The notes below the pieces were generated by a model that saw only the letters and a list, made by a program, of their open reading frames with translations, had not been told where the DNA came from and ran no database searches. 64,000 bases of DNA from Sandaracinaceae bacterium (GTDB taxonomy: Bacteria > Myxococcota_A > Polyangia > Polyangiales > Houyiibacteriaceae), in assembly GCA_020633075.1 (NCBI GenBank), contig JACKEI010000002.1, positions 744,001 through 808,000 of the forward strand, read 5' to 3'. Positions 1 through 7,676 of the stretch are shown piece after piece; the first letter of the stretch is position 1, and every line of letters starts with the position of its first letter. Both the position numbers and the translations under genes were made by a program.

Positions 1-1248
1 GATGACCGCGTCGTCCGACATGACCTGCTCGATCTCGCGGCAGAGCATGATCGGGTTGATGTAGTCGGTCTTGGCCTTGGCCTGCTCCGCGATTTCCGCG
101 TCGCGCTTGTCTTCGTTCTTCTGCAGCTGGGCCACCCACGGCGACCACGCCAGCTTGGTGACCTTGGCCGTGTGCGCCAGGTCTTGCAGCGTGCGCCCCG
201 CGTCGGCCAGCACCGCCAGCGTGGGCCGCCGGTTCTTGGTGAGCTCGGCCGGGTTGCGGTTGACCGTGATCACGTTGGCCTTGCGGTTGATGCCCAACCC
301 GTAGCCCATGCGGAAGTCGAAGGGGAAGCCGCACACCAGCACGAAGTCCGCTTCTTTGAGGGCCTTGCCGCGCGCGTGCCGGAACTGGATGTCGCTGCCC
401 TGCCGCCCCAGCAGGCCACGCGCGCAGCCCCCCAAGAACACGGGCACACCCAGCGCCCGCAGCGCGTCGGCCGTGCGCTGCGCCTCCATGGACTCCACCA
501 CGCTCTGGCTGCCCATCACGATGACGGGCTTGCGCGCGCTCTCCAGCATGCTGGCGATGCTCTTGATGTCCGCGCGCGACGCGGTGGGCGGCGTGGGCCG
601 CTTCTTGGGCTTGGCCACCACTTTGTCCGCCCCCTGGAAGGTGCGGTAGAGGTGCGCCATGGCCACGGCGTGGAGCGCCTTCATGGGCAGCGCGTCGCTC
701 TTGCCGCCCCCGGTCATGTCCGCGTACATGCCGCGCACCAGCTCCTGCGGGTACAAGAGGTCCACCGGGCACTCGATGAACACGGGCCCGGGCACGCCGT
801 CCAGCGCCACCTCGAAGCCCTCCTCGAGCGCGCTCACCAGGTCCTTCACGCGCTTCACCTGGCGCGTCATCTTCACCATGCTCTGGATGGGCGAGATTTG
901 GTCGATGTCCTGCAGCGCGCCGCGCCCGCGCAGCGCCGTGGCTGTGGCGCCCCCCAGCAGGATGAGCGGCGACTGCGCCATGTACGCGTTCTGGATGGCC
1001 GTGAGCGTGTTGGTCACGCCGGGCCCGGCGGTCACGGCGGCCACCCCGGGCACGCCCGTCATGCGCGCCACGGCGTCGGCGGCGAACACGGCGTTCTTCT
1101 CGTCGCGCATGTCCACCACGCGGATGCCCACCTTCTGGCTCTCCACCAAGATGGGCGAGATGTGCCCGCCGCACAGCGTGAAGAGGAACTGGACGCCCTG
1201 CTTGCGCAGCACCTCCGCGATGAGCCTGCCGCCGTTGGTCTGAGTCAT
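1..1248 (-). CDS. Thiamine-diphosphate enzyme, acetolactate synthase / 2-hydroxyacyl-CoA lyase type (3' end outside window)
   Basis: Starts at ATG 1248, whose ATGA overlaps the stop of the thioesterase gene upstream; the 3' end lies beyond base 1, so about 416 residues are visible. The N-terminal ThDP pyrimidine-binding domain shows CGGHISPILVE near residue 25 followed by the active-site Glu region, then GPGVTNTLTAIQNAYMAQSP and LGGATATALRGRGALQDID. The central domain carries VMGSQSVVE and FLGGCARGLLGR. This pattern is closest to the ILVBL/HACL2-like branch, which cleaves or joins 2-hydroxyacyl-CoA or 2-oxoacids, rather than to IlvB proper. The ThDP diphosphate-binding C-terminal domain is not in view. 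It is the last visible gene of the minus-strand cluster with HMGS-like, ACP, dehydratase and thioesterase genes, which suggests an acyl-chain pathway. The substrate is unknown. Confidence 0.85.
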   Translation of the reverse strand, partial: MTQTNGGRLIAEVLRKQGVQFLFTLCGGHISPILVESQKVGIRVVDMRDEKNAVFAADAVARMTGVPGVAAVTAGPGVTNTLTAIQNAYMAQSPLILLGGATATALRGRGALQDIDQISPIQSMVKMTRQVKRVKDLVSALEEGFEVALDGVPGPVFIECPVDLLYPQELVRGMYADMTGGGKSDALPMKALHAVAMAHLYRTFQGADKVVAKPKKRPTPPTASRADIKSIASMLESARKPVIVMGSQSVVESMEAQRTADALRALGVPVFLGGCARGLLGRQGSDIQFRHARGKALKEADFVLVCGFPFDFRMGYGLGINRKANVITVNRNPAELTKNRRPTLAVLADAGRTLQDLAHTAKVTKLAWSPWVAQLQKNEDKRDAEIAEQAKAKTDYINPIMLCREIEQVMSDDAVI

Positions 1249-1682
1249 GACGCGTCTCCGGTGACGTCGCGCGCGACGTCGGGTCCAAGCACGTGCTGCG
1301 GCAGCACGAAGCAGGTGAAGGTGCCCTCGAACACGGGCTCGTCCGCGCGCGTGCACGTGACCTTGACCGTGTGCTTCTTGCCGGCCACGGCCTCGCGGGT
1401 GGCGCTGGCCACCACCACGTCGCCCACCACCACGGGCTTCAGGAAGCGCGCCTCGGACGAGCCCAGCACCACGTGCGGGTCGTTGATGGCCAGCATGGCC
1501 GCGTAGTCCGCCAGGCCAAAGACGAAGCCCCCGTGCACCAGGCCGCGCGCGTCCGCGGCCATGCGCGCGTGCGTGGTGAGCGAGACCCGCGCGTGACCGT
1601 CACGGAGCGAGACCGGCGTCCCGACCCACTCGGCGTCGATGGCGAGGTGTGTGTTCGAGGTCAGCTCCGCCGTGTCCAGCAT
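1245..1682 (-). CDS. Hotdog-fold thioesterase, PaaI-like
   Basis: 145 residues, the normal size of a single hotdog domain. The motif GLVHGGFVFGLADYAAML (about residues 46-63) is the HGG...D signature of PaaI/YbgC-type acyl-CoA or acyl-ACP thioesterases, and SEARFLKPVVVGDVVVASA is the usual second-half strand pattern. It sits 45 bases after the dehydratase gene and overlaps the next gene by 4 bases, so it is probably co-transcribed and translationally coupled. It would release or trim a thioester made by the cluster. The true substrate cannot be read from sequence. Confidence 0.88.
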   Translation of the reverse strand: MLDTAELTSNTHLAIDAEWVGTPVSLRDGHARVSLTTHARMAADARGLVHGGFVFGLADYAAMLAINDPHVVLGSSEARFLKPVVVGDVVVASATREAVAGKKHTVKVTCTRADEPVFEGTFTCFVLPQHVLGPDVARDVTGDAS

Positions 1683-1727
1683 GCGCGGGATCCTGCCCGA
1701 TGTGCGCTGCGGATGCGAGCCGCGTGC

Positions 1728-2177
1728 TCAGCCGGGCGGCAGCGCTTCGCCCACCACGTTGATGGTGCCGCGCGCGCACAGCTCGGGCTCGGCTGCACCG
1801 GGCGCCTCACGGAAGAGCTCGCAGTCGAACTGCGCCAGCGCTCCGGCGCCCCAGCTCTCCTTGGCCACAACCCGCAGCACGTCCCCCACCCGCAGCGCGG
1901 GCACCAGGAACTCCACGCCGCGCGTGCCCAGCAGCGCGCCCGCCACGGGGTTTGGGTCGCTTCCGGTGGTGCGGTGGCTCATGAGCACGGCCGCGCTCTG
2001 CGCAAACAGCTCGATGGAGGCGATGGGCGACACCACGCCGTCCACGGCCAAGATGTGGTCGGCGCGCAGCGTCATGGTGGTCTCCACCGAGCTCGGCCCC
2101 ACAGCCAGCACGTCGTCGATGAAGCACATGGGCCCGCGGTGCGGGATGCGCGCCAACAGGTGCGTCAGCTCCCCCAT
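1728..2177 (-). CDS. Hotdog dehydratase-like protein, ApeP/FabZ type
   Basis: 149 residues with LLARIPHRGPMCFIDDVLAV at residues 7-26, which matches the PHR-P-M-L/C-D start of ApeP/FabZ 3-hydroxyacyl-ACP dehydratases. A second-half block follows (SIELFAQSAAVLMSHR), then GTRGVEFLVPALRVGDVLRV. The family dehydrates beta-hydroxyacyl groups on an acyl carrier protein; some members with Gln in place of the catalytic Glu/Asp still act. The ATG at 2177 lies 5 bases after the stop of the ACP gene, so the ACP is the likely carrier. The gene belongs to the minus-strand cluster; the natural product or lipid made is unknown. Confidence 0.82.
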   Translation of the reverse strand: MGELTHLLARIPHRGPMCFIDDVLAVGPSSVETTMTLRADHILAVDGVVSPIASIELFAQSAAVLMSHRTTGSDPNPVAGALLGTRGVEFLVPALRVGDVLRVVAKESWGAGALAQFDCELFREAPGAAEPELCARGTINVVGEALPPG

Positions 2178-2182
2178 CGCGC

Positions 2183-2497
2183 TCAGCCGTTGCTGCCGCC
2201 GGTGGGCATCGGCACGTCGGGCTCTGCCTCACCACGCTCCGCCGCCGCGATCTCGTTCTCCACGAACGTCACCAGCTCGTCCACGGTGCGGATCTGCTTG
2301 GCCGTCTCTGGGTCCGGGCGCCGCCCCGTCATGTCACGCAGCTGCACGAAGATGTCCACCGCGTCGATGCTGTCGAGGTCCAGGTCCTCGTACAGCGTGG
2401 ACTCCAGCTTGATCGTGTCCTTCTCGAGCTCGAAGGTGTCGGACAGGATCTCGACGATCTCTGCAAAAATTTCGTCTCGGGTCATCGTGCGGCTCAT
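2183..2497 (-). CDS. Acyl carrier protein
   Basis: 104 residues starting at ATG 2497; an internal ATG at 2485 would also serve. DLDLDSIDAVDIFVQL (about residues 38-53) is the phosphopantetheine attachment site, with Ser43 in a DSI rather than the common DSL context. Helices I and III are recognisable, and the acidic C-terminus is extended by about 15 residues (EPDVPMPTGGSNG). A reading frame continues upstream into the hexanucleotide repeat, but that repeat is not expected to be coding. The gene is separated from the HMGS-like gene by the roughly 1-kb repeat/four-helix-bundle insertion, so it may now depend on its own or a read-through promoter. It is a discrete carrier for the cluster. Confidence 0.9.
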   Translation of the reverse strand: MSRTMTRDEIFAEIVEILSDTFELEKDTIKLESTLYEDLDLDSIDAVDIFVQLRDMTGRRPDPETAKQIRTVDELVTFVENEIAAAERGEAEPDVPMPTGGSNG

Positions 2498-2562
2498 GAG
2501 GGTCCGATGCTTGTCAGACCCGCGCCCCGATGGCAACCCCCCCCGCCGGTTTGTGGGAGATG

Positions 2563-2757
2563 GTGGCGGAGTCGGAGTCGGAGTCTGAGTCGGTGGCTGA
2601 GTCTGAGTCGGAGTCGGAGTCTGAGTCGGAGTCGGAGTCTGAGTCGGAGTCGGAGTCGGAGTCAGTGGCGGAGTCGGAGTCTGAGTCTGAGTCAGAGTCG
2701 GAGTCGGTGTCGGAGCCGGAGTCGGAGTCGGTGGCTGAGCCGGAGTCGGTGGCCGTG
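2563..2757 (+). repeat. Left arm of inverted hexanucleotide repeat pair
   Basis: Roughly 195 bases built almost entirely of GAGTCG, GAGTCT and GTGGCT/GTGGCG units on the plus strand. Every frame stays open through it (giving Ser-Glu, Asp-Ser or Arg-Ser dipeptides), so long reading frames here are artefacts. The reverse complement of the same units makes up the block at 3191-3490, on the other side of a four-helix-bundle gene. The block starts just upstream (in minus-strand terms) of the ACP start. Confidence 0.9.
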
Positions 2758-2828
2758 CCTGGGTTCGGGGGGGCCGAAAAAGCACCGTGCCCACGCGCTT
2801 CTTGGCTCGTCGAGCCGACAAGCGGGAC

Positions 2829-3173
2829 ATGGCCCAACCGCATCCATTTCGCGTCCTCGGCATGGCATTGGAGCTTGTGGACTCCGTTGCTCCGCTCATG
2901 GATCCCATCGGCAAGCACGATCGTCCGTTGAAGGACCAGCTGCGGCGCGCCGCGCAGAGCGTTGCTCTCAACCTCGCAGAATCCACCGGCCATCAGAGCG
3001 GAAACCGCCGGCTTCGTCTCGAGTCCGCGCTCGGATCGACCTACGAGACGCGGGCGTGCCTCCACATCGCAGCGCGCTGGGGCTACGTGGACGTGGACCG
3101 CGCGCACCACGCAATCGGCCTCACGGACAGCATCGCCGCCATCACCTACCGACTGCTGAACCCGAGCCGATAG
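2829..3173 (+). CDS. Four-helix bundle protein, 23S rRNA intervening-sequence (IVP/S23) family
   Basis: 114 residues from ATG 2829; an upstream ATG at 2787 would add 14 non-conserved residues. FRVLGMALELVDSV, LKDQLRRAAQSVALNLAEST and the later LGSTYETRACLHIA are the typical blocks of the four-helix-bundle family first described in intervening sequences of 23S rRNA genes; Avd of diversity-generating retroelements has the same fold. Family members are small basic helical proteins thought to bind nucleic acid or partner proteins. The gene is opposite in strand to all its neighbours, splits a minus-strand cluster and lies exactly between two inverted low-complexity repeat blocks, so it looks like the cargo of an inserted element. 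Its activity is unknown. Confidence 0.85.
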   Translation: MAQPHPFRVLGMALELVDSVAPLMDPIGKHDRPLKDQLRRAAQSVALNLAESTGHQSGNRRLRLESALGSTYETRACLHIAARWGYVDVDRAHHAIGLTDSIAAITYRLLNPSR

Positions 3174-3190
3174 CCCCCAACCCGGCCCCC

Positions 3191-3490
3191 CGACCCCGCC
3201 CCCGACTCCGCCACGGACCCCGCCCCCGACTCCGCCACGGACCCCGCCCCCGACTCCGCCGCGGACACCGACTCCGCCACGGCCACCGACTCCGACTCCG
3301 CCGCGGACACCGACTCGGCCACAGACTCCGCCACCGACTCGGCCACCGACTCCGACTCGGCCACCGACTCTGACTCCGACTCCGACTCTGACTCCGACTC
3401 CGACTCCGACTCAGACTCTGACTCAGCCACCGACTCCGACTCAGCCACCGACTCCGACACCGACTCCGCCACCGACTCCGACTCAGAGTC
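3191..3490 (-). repeat. Right arm of inverted hexanucleotide repeat pair
   Basis: About 300 bases of CCGACT, CCGACTCTGACT, GCCACC and, at the left end, CCCGACTCCGCCACGGAC units. Read on the minus strand it is the same GAGTCG/GTGGC family as 2563-2757. Both outer ends carry a run of eight C followed within 3 bases by GCCGGTT in the same orientation (2537-2551 and about 3490-3507), which could be a degenerate target duplication or chance. The block ends at the stop codon of the HMGS-like gene. Confidence 0.9.
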
Positions 3491-3506
3491 CCCCCCCTCC
3501 GCCGGT

Positions 3507-4634
3507 TCACCCCTTCAAATGCGCAGCCCGCAGCGCCGCATACGCGGCAGCGTCCAGCATCTCGCGCTCGTTCAGGTCACGCTCGGCGGCGGTCATCCAC
3601 GCACCCTCGGCGGCCTTCGGCCCCGCGCTCAGCGTGAGCAGCTCGCCACCAAAGCCGCTGCCGTAGGAGAACGCGCCAACGCGCGTGCCCGGCTTCATCC
3701 CGGCGAGCGCGCTGGCCACCGAGATCCACAGGCTGGCCGTGTAGCAGTTCCCCACACGCTGGTTGATGCGCATGGTCGGCACCACCTTGCTCTCGTAGAA
3801 GCCGGCGGTGGTCGCCTCGTCCAGGCCCAGGCGCTCGCCCACCTCGGCCACGGCCTTCTTCACCATCTTGGGGAAGGGCACGTGGAAGCACACGCGCTCG
3901 AGCTCGTTCAGCACCTCGGCCGGGCTCGGCGTCTGCTTTGCCGTGCTCTCGGCCTGCTCGTAGGCCACGTAGTCCGCAAAGCAGCTGGCCGCCGCGAGCT
4001 TGTAGCAGTCCAGCGAGAGCTGCCCCTCCACGCTGGGGAAGGCCTGCCCCACCGGGCGCCAGAAGTCGAAGGCCGGCTGGCTGAACGGGAAGCTGGCCAC
4101 GTCCACCGCGGCCACGTCCGGCGTGCCCACGATCATGGCCACGGCGCCCGCCCCCTGTGTGGGCTCGCCGCTGTCCTCCGGCGCGTAGAGCGCCACGTCC
4201 GCCGCGATCACCAGCGCCGACTTGCCGCGCGCCGCGCCCGAGAGCTGCCACTCCACCGCCTGGCGCAGGGCCAGCGTGCCGCCGTAGCAGGCGTGCTTCA
4301 CCTCGTAGGAGCGCACGGCCCCGCTGAGCCCCAGCTCCTCGGCCACCCACGCGGAGAGCGGCCGGCTCATGTCCTTGGCCGTCTCGGTGCCCACCACGAT
4401 GAGCCCAATGTCCCCCATGCTGCCGGACCAGCTCGCCAGGGCGCGGCGCGCCGCTTCCACCGCCAGCGTCACTACGTCCGTGCCGGCGGGGCACAGCGCC
4501 ATCTCGTGGCAGCCCAGGCCGGAGAGGTACTTGTTGGGGTCCACACCGCGGAGCGCGCCCAGCTCGGCGAGGGGCAGCGCGGCAGAGGGGAAGTGAACGC
4601 CTAGGGCGGAGATACCAACGGTTGAGGTGCTCAT
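3507..4634 (-). CDS. HMG-CoA synthase family condensing enzyme
   Basis: 375 residues, the size of bacterial MvaS/PksG-type enzymes. The thiolase-fold nucleophile lies in KHACYGGTLALRQAVEW (Cys near residue 118). EPTQGAGAVAMIVG, the catalytic-His block FHVPFPKMVKKA, RVGNCYTASLWISVASAL and YGSGFGGELLTL all follow in family order. These enzymes condense acetyl-CoA or acetyl-ACP with a beta-keto thioester. A partner ACP, dehydratase and thioesterase next door recall beta-branching cassettes or an acyl-chain-modifying pathway more than the mevalonate pathway. It is the first gene of the minus-strand cluster and diverges from the methyltransferase gene; the 186-base intergenic gap, with an AT-rich stretch at 4668-4740, probably holds both promoters. 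Confidence 0.87.
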   Translation of the reverse strand: MSTSTVGISALGVHFPSAALPLAELGALRGVDPNKYLSGLGCHEMALCPAGTDVVTLAVEAARRALASWSGSMGDIGLIVVGTETAKDMSRPLSAWVAEELGLSGAVRSYEVKHACYGGTLALRQAVEWQLSGAARGKSALVIAADVALYAPEDSGEPTQGAGAVAMIVGTPDVAAVDVASFPFSQPAFDFWRPVGQAFPSVEGQLSLDCYKLAAASCFADYVAYEQAESTAKQTPSPAEVLNELERVCFHVPFPKMVKKAVAEVGERLGLDEATTAGFYESKVVPTMRINQRVGNCYTASLWISVASALAGMKPGTRVGAFSYGSGFGGELLTLSAGPKAAEGAWMTAAERDLNEREMLDAAAYAALRAAHLKG

Positions 4635-4820
4635 GGGCTCAGGTTTAGCAGAGCAAAGGCAAGGATGCGCGTAATTGTCCTGTAATCACGGGAGCTTTCA
4701 CGTAATGTTGATATCGGTGAAAACACAAGTCGTTGCGCACACATACACCCACAAGGGCACCCGATGACATGAACTGACCCCGGTTTCGCGGCCAGGCCAG
4801 AGGGGTCATAATCGTGGGCC

Positions 4821-5624
4821 ATGGACGTCTGGTCCCCCTCGCAGTACCACCGCTTCGCCGCCGAGCGCCGTCAGCCCTTCGACGCGCTGGCGGGGCTCTG
4901 CGCGCGCTGCGAGGGAGGCGTCGCGGTGGACCTGGGCTGTGGGTCTGGAGAGCTGACCAAGGAGCTGCCCGCGCGGCTGGGGCCGCGGCACGTGTTGGGC
5001 GTGGACTCGAGCCCAGCCATGCTGGAGCGCGCGCGAGCGCACGTGGACGCGCAGGCGGACGTGAGCTTTGCCCAGGGAGACCTGGCCACCTTCACCAGCG
5101 ACCAGCCGCTCGATCTGGTGTTCTCCAACGCGGCGCTCCACTGGGTGCCCCAGCACGCGGCGGTCCTCGGTCGCTGGCGGCTGCAGCTCGCGCGCGGGGG
5201 GCAGCTGGCCGTGCAGCTCCCGTGCAACGCGGACCACCCGGCCTACCGGGCCATCGCCGAGACGGTGGACGAGCAGCGCGCGCTCTTCCAGGGCGCGCTG
5301 CCCACGCTGGCCTCGGCCGAGCACGTGGAGCCTCCGGAGCGCTACGCGGCACTGCTGCACGCGCTCGGGGCCAGCGCCATGAACGTGCACGTGCGCGTGT
5401 TTCCCCACGTGCTGGCGCGCCCGCTGGACGTGCTCGAGTGGGTGCGTGGCACGGCGCTCCACCCCGTGCGCGTTGCGCTCCCGGACGAGGCAGCATACGA
5501 CGCCTTCCTGGCTTCCTATGCGGCGCGCCTCGAGCACGTCCTGGGACCCCCCGACATGCCCTACCTCTTCACGTTCAAGCGCACCTTCCTGTGGGCGCGC
5601 TTCGATGAGCCGGCTCCCCGATGA
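4821..5624 (+). CDS. tam: Class I SAM methyltransferase, trans-aconitate 2-methyltransferase-like
   Basis: 267 residues. WSPSQYHRFAAERRQPFDAL at the N-terminus is the characteristic opening of Tam proteins. VAVDLGCGSGELTKEL is SAM motif I, VLGVDSSPAML is motif II and LDLVFSNAALHWV is motif IV/post-I with the Tam-type ALHWV. Tam methylates trans-aconitate formed spontaneously from the citrate-cycle intermediate. The ATGA overlap with the following WYL regulator gene indicates co-transcription. The match to Tam is by motif; related small-molecule methyltransferases share it. Confidence 0.82.
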   Translation: MDVWSPSQYHRFAAERRQPFDALAGLCARCEGGVAVDLGCGSGELTKELPARLGPRHVLGVDSSPAMLERARAHVDAQADVSFAQGDLATFTSDQPLDLVFSNAALHWVPQHAAVLGRWRLQLARGGQLAVQLPCNADHPAYRAIAETVDEQRALFQGALPTLASAEHVEPPERYAALLHALGASAMNVHVRVFPHVLARPLDVLEWVRGTALHPVRVALPDEAAYDAFLASYAARLEHVLGPPDMPYLFTFKRTFLWARFDEPAPR

Positions 5625-6703
5625 AGCGGCTGGAACGCCTGCTGGACCTGGTGCACGTGCTGCAGACGGCGCGCGCCCCGGTGGCTCTTCCCGCCCTGCG
5701 CGAGATGTTCCCGGACTACGCCGACGGCAGCGAGGACGCGACGCGCCGCAAGTTCGAGCGCGACAAGGCGGAGCTGGCCAGCATTGGTCTGGTGCTGCGC
5801 TACGTGGCCGACGAGGACGCGGAGCATGGCGGGGAAGGGGGCTACTGGCTTGACGCGGACGCCAGCTACCTGCCGCCCATCGAGCTGAGCGGGAAGGACC
5901 GCGCGCTGCTGGCGAGCGCGGCGCGCGCGGCGCTGGGCAGCGACACCTCGCCGCACCGGAGCGCGCTGCGCCTGGCGCTGGCCAAGCTGGACGCGGACGC
6001 GGAGCAAGACGCGCCCCGAGCGCCGCGGGTGATGCCCGCGCGCGTGAGCGAGGAGCCCGTGAGCGCGGCCCTCGAGCAGCTGAGCGACGCGCTGGCCCGC
6101 CGCAAGCGCGTGCGGCTGGTCTACCAGAAGCCCGACGGTCCGCCGACCGAGCGTGAGGTGGACCCCTACGCGCTGTTCTCGAAGAGCGGCGTGTGGCACC
6201 TGTGCGGGCACGACCACTTTCGCGCCACCACGCGCGTGTTCCGCGTGGCGCGCATCGTCTCGCTGAGCGTGAACGACAAGCGGCCCGGGCAGCCGGACTA
6301 CAGCGTCCCCAAAGGCTTTCGGGCCGCGGACTACAGCGCGATGGACCCGCTGCGCTACGAGGTGCACGCGCCGCTCGTGTGTCGGGTGCGCGTGGACCCC
6401 GAGGTGGCGTTCTTGATGCGCGCGTCGTGGGGCGAGCCCGACGAGGAGGGCGTGTTCACGCTCACCACGAGCAACCTGCCGCACCTGGTGCAGCAGGTGC
6501 TGGACCTGGGCGCGCGCGCCGAGCTGCTGGCCCCGGACGAGGCGCGCGAGGCGGTGGCGCGGGTGCTGCGCGCGGTGCTCGCGGCGCACGAGGCGGAGCC
6601 GGTGCGCGAGGCGGAGCCGGCGCGTGAGGCGGAGCCGGCGCGCGAGGCGGAGCAGGCGCGTGAAGCGGAGCCAGCACGCGAGACGGAGCGGGCGCATGAG
6701 TGA
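5621..6703 (+). CDS. WYL-domain transcriptional regulator (first of a pair)
   Basis: 360 residues. The N-terminal DeoR/HTH-like region (about 1-85, RLLDLVHVLQTARAPVALPALREMFP) is followed by a WYL domain (about 160-260) in which the name-giving motif reads GVWHLCGHD, and by a WCX-like C-terminal extension. The pair with the next gene resembles the PafB/PafC arrangement of actinobacteria, a DNA-damage regulator whose WYL domains sense ssDNA or another ligand; that function is by analogy only. The last ~37 residues are an (EAEPAR)n charged repeat encoded by an 18-bp minisatellite that runs into the start of the next gene. Start chosen for the ATGA overlap with the methyltransferase gene. Confidence 0.85.
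   Translation: MKRLERLLDLVHVLQTARAPVALPALREMFPDYADGSEDATRRKFERDKAELASIGLVLRYVADEDAEHGGEGGYWLDADASYLPPIELSGKDRALLASAARAALGSDTSPHRSALRLALAKLDADAEQDAPRAPRVMPARVSEEPVSAALEQLSDALARRKRVRLVYQKPDGPPTEREVDPYALFSKSGVWHLCGHDHFRATTRVFRVARIVSLSVNDKRPGQPDYSVPKGFRAADYSAMDPLRYEVHAPLVCRVRVDPEVAFLMRASWGEPDEEGVFTLTTSNLPHLVQQVLDLGARAELLAPDEAREAVARVLRAVLAAHEAEPVREAEPAREAEPAREAEQAREAEPARETERAHE
6585..6695 (+). repeat. 18-bp minisatellite in the 3' end of a WYL regulator gene
   Basis: About six imperfect copies of an 18-base unit close to GCGCGTGAGGCGGAGCCG. Each unit encodes Arg-Glu-Ala-Glu-Pro-Ala, so copy-number change would keep the frame. It ends directly at the ATG of the second WYL gene (6696), so length changes also alter the coupling distance between the two cistrons. 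Confidence 0.85.
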
Positions 6704-7676
6704 CCTCGCCAGCGACCTCGGGCGCTTCTTGGTGTTGGTGCCGTGGCTGGCGCAGAGCGAGGACGGCGTGCCCGTCGCGGAGGTGTGCGCGCGGCTGGGC
6801 ATTCACGCGAGCGAGCTGGCCAAGCTGGTGGACCAGGTGGCCTTCGTGGGCACGCCCGAGGGCACCCCCGACGAGCTGGTGGACCTCTACCTCGAGGGCG
6901 ACCGGCTGCACGTGGCGCTGCCGCAGCAGTTCACGCGCGCGCCACGCTTCAGCGCGGACGAGCTGCTGGCGCTGCTGATGGTCCTCGCCCCGCTGCGCAG
7001 CGCCCCCGTGCCGGCGCTGGCGCGCGAGGCCGAGGCCCTGGCCCACCGCCTGCTGGAGCTGGGCAGCGAGCGGGGGCGGCAGCTGGTGGCACCGGTGGAC
7101 GACGCGGTCTTCACCGAGGGGGAGCGCAGCGAAGAGGCGGAGCACCTGGCGCAGCTGGAGCGCGCTGTGCGCGAACACCTGGTGTGTGCGACCGAGTACT
7201 ACACGGCCGGGCGCGACGCCCTCTCGCAGCGCACCCTGCACCCCATGCTGCTCATCGAGCGCCGGGGCGCGTGGTACGTGGTGGACGAGCAGCACAAGAC
7301 CTTCAAGGTGGCGCGGATGAAGGCCCTGACGGTGACGGAGCAGCGCTTCGTGCCGCCGGCCGGCTTCGACCACGAGCGCTATCTGCGCGGCGAGCTCTTC
7401 GAGCCTTTCGTGGAGGACACGTCCGCTGCGGCGCTCCCTACGAGCGACGCCACGGGGACGGACGCCTCGGAGCGTGGGCTGCTGCGCCTGCGGGTGCGTG
7501 GCCAGCTGCGACACAGCCGCGCGGGCGCCACGGCCCGCCTTCGTAGCTGGATTCGACGCGAAGGGGGCGATGTCGTGCTAGAGGGGCCCACGCAAGAACG
7601 CGACGCGTTCCTGCACGAGACACGCGCGCTGCTGGCGCGCTATGAGTCTGAGAAAGATGGTCATGGACAAGGGTGA
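6696..7676 (+). CDS. WYL-domain transcriptional regulator (second of a pair)
   Basis: 326 residues from ATG 6696, which overlaps the end of the first WYL gene by 8 bases. MSDLASDLGRFLVLVPWLAQ starts the N-terminal winged helix region; the sequence VAEVCARLGIHASELAKLVDQ looks like the recognition part. The WYL domain is centred on RTLHPMLLIERRGAWYVVDE (about residues 184-203), and the C-terminal WCX-like part ends near VVLEGPTQERDAFLHETRALLARY. As in PafBC, two non-identical WYL proteins are made from one transcript and may form a heterodimer. The target genes are unknown. Confidence 0.85.
   Translation: MSDLASDLGRFLVLVPWLAQSEDGVPVAEVCARLGIHASELAKLVDQVAFVGTPEGTPDELVDLYLEGDRLHVALPQQFTRAPRFSADELLALLMVLAPLRSAPVPALAREAEALAHRLLELGSERGRQLVAPVDDAVFTEGERSEEAEHLAQLERAVREHLVCATEYYTAGRDALSQRTLHPMLLIERRGAWYVVDEQHKTFKVARMKALTVTEQRFVPPAGFDHERYLRGELFEPFVEDTSAAALPTSDATGTDASERGLLRLRVRGQLRHSRAGATARLRSWIRREGGDVVLEGPTQERDAFLHETRALLARYESEKDGHGQG

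Noticed and set aside
2530..2931. Plus-strand reading frame rich in Ser-Glu through the left repeat arm
   Set aside because: Every frame is open through the hexanucleotide repeat; there is no ribosome site and no protein-like sequence outside the repeat.
3490..3507. Target-site duplication of the four-helix-bundle element (C8...GCCGGTT at both ends)
   Set aside because: The match is low complexity and interrupted by TCC on one side; mentioned as a hint but not listed as a feature.
3142..3510. Minus-strand Arg-Ser and Glu-Ser reading frames in the right repeat arm
   Set aside because: Same repeat artefact; they overlap the end of the HMGS-like gene and lack a start signal.
4631..4822. 63-residue minus-strand frame before the HMGS-like gene
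   Set aside because: Lies in the AT-rich divergent promoter gap, with no ribosome site or family signal.
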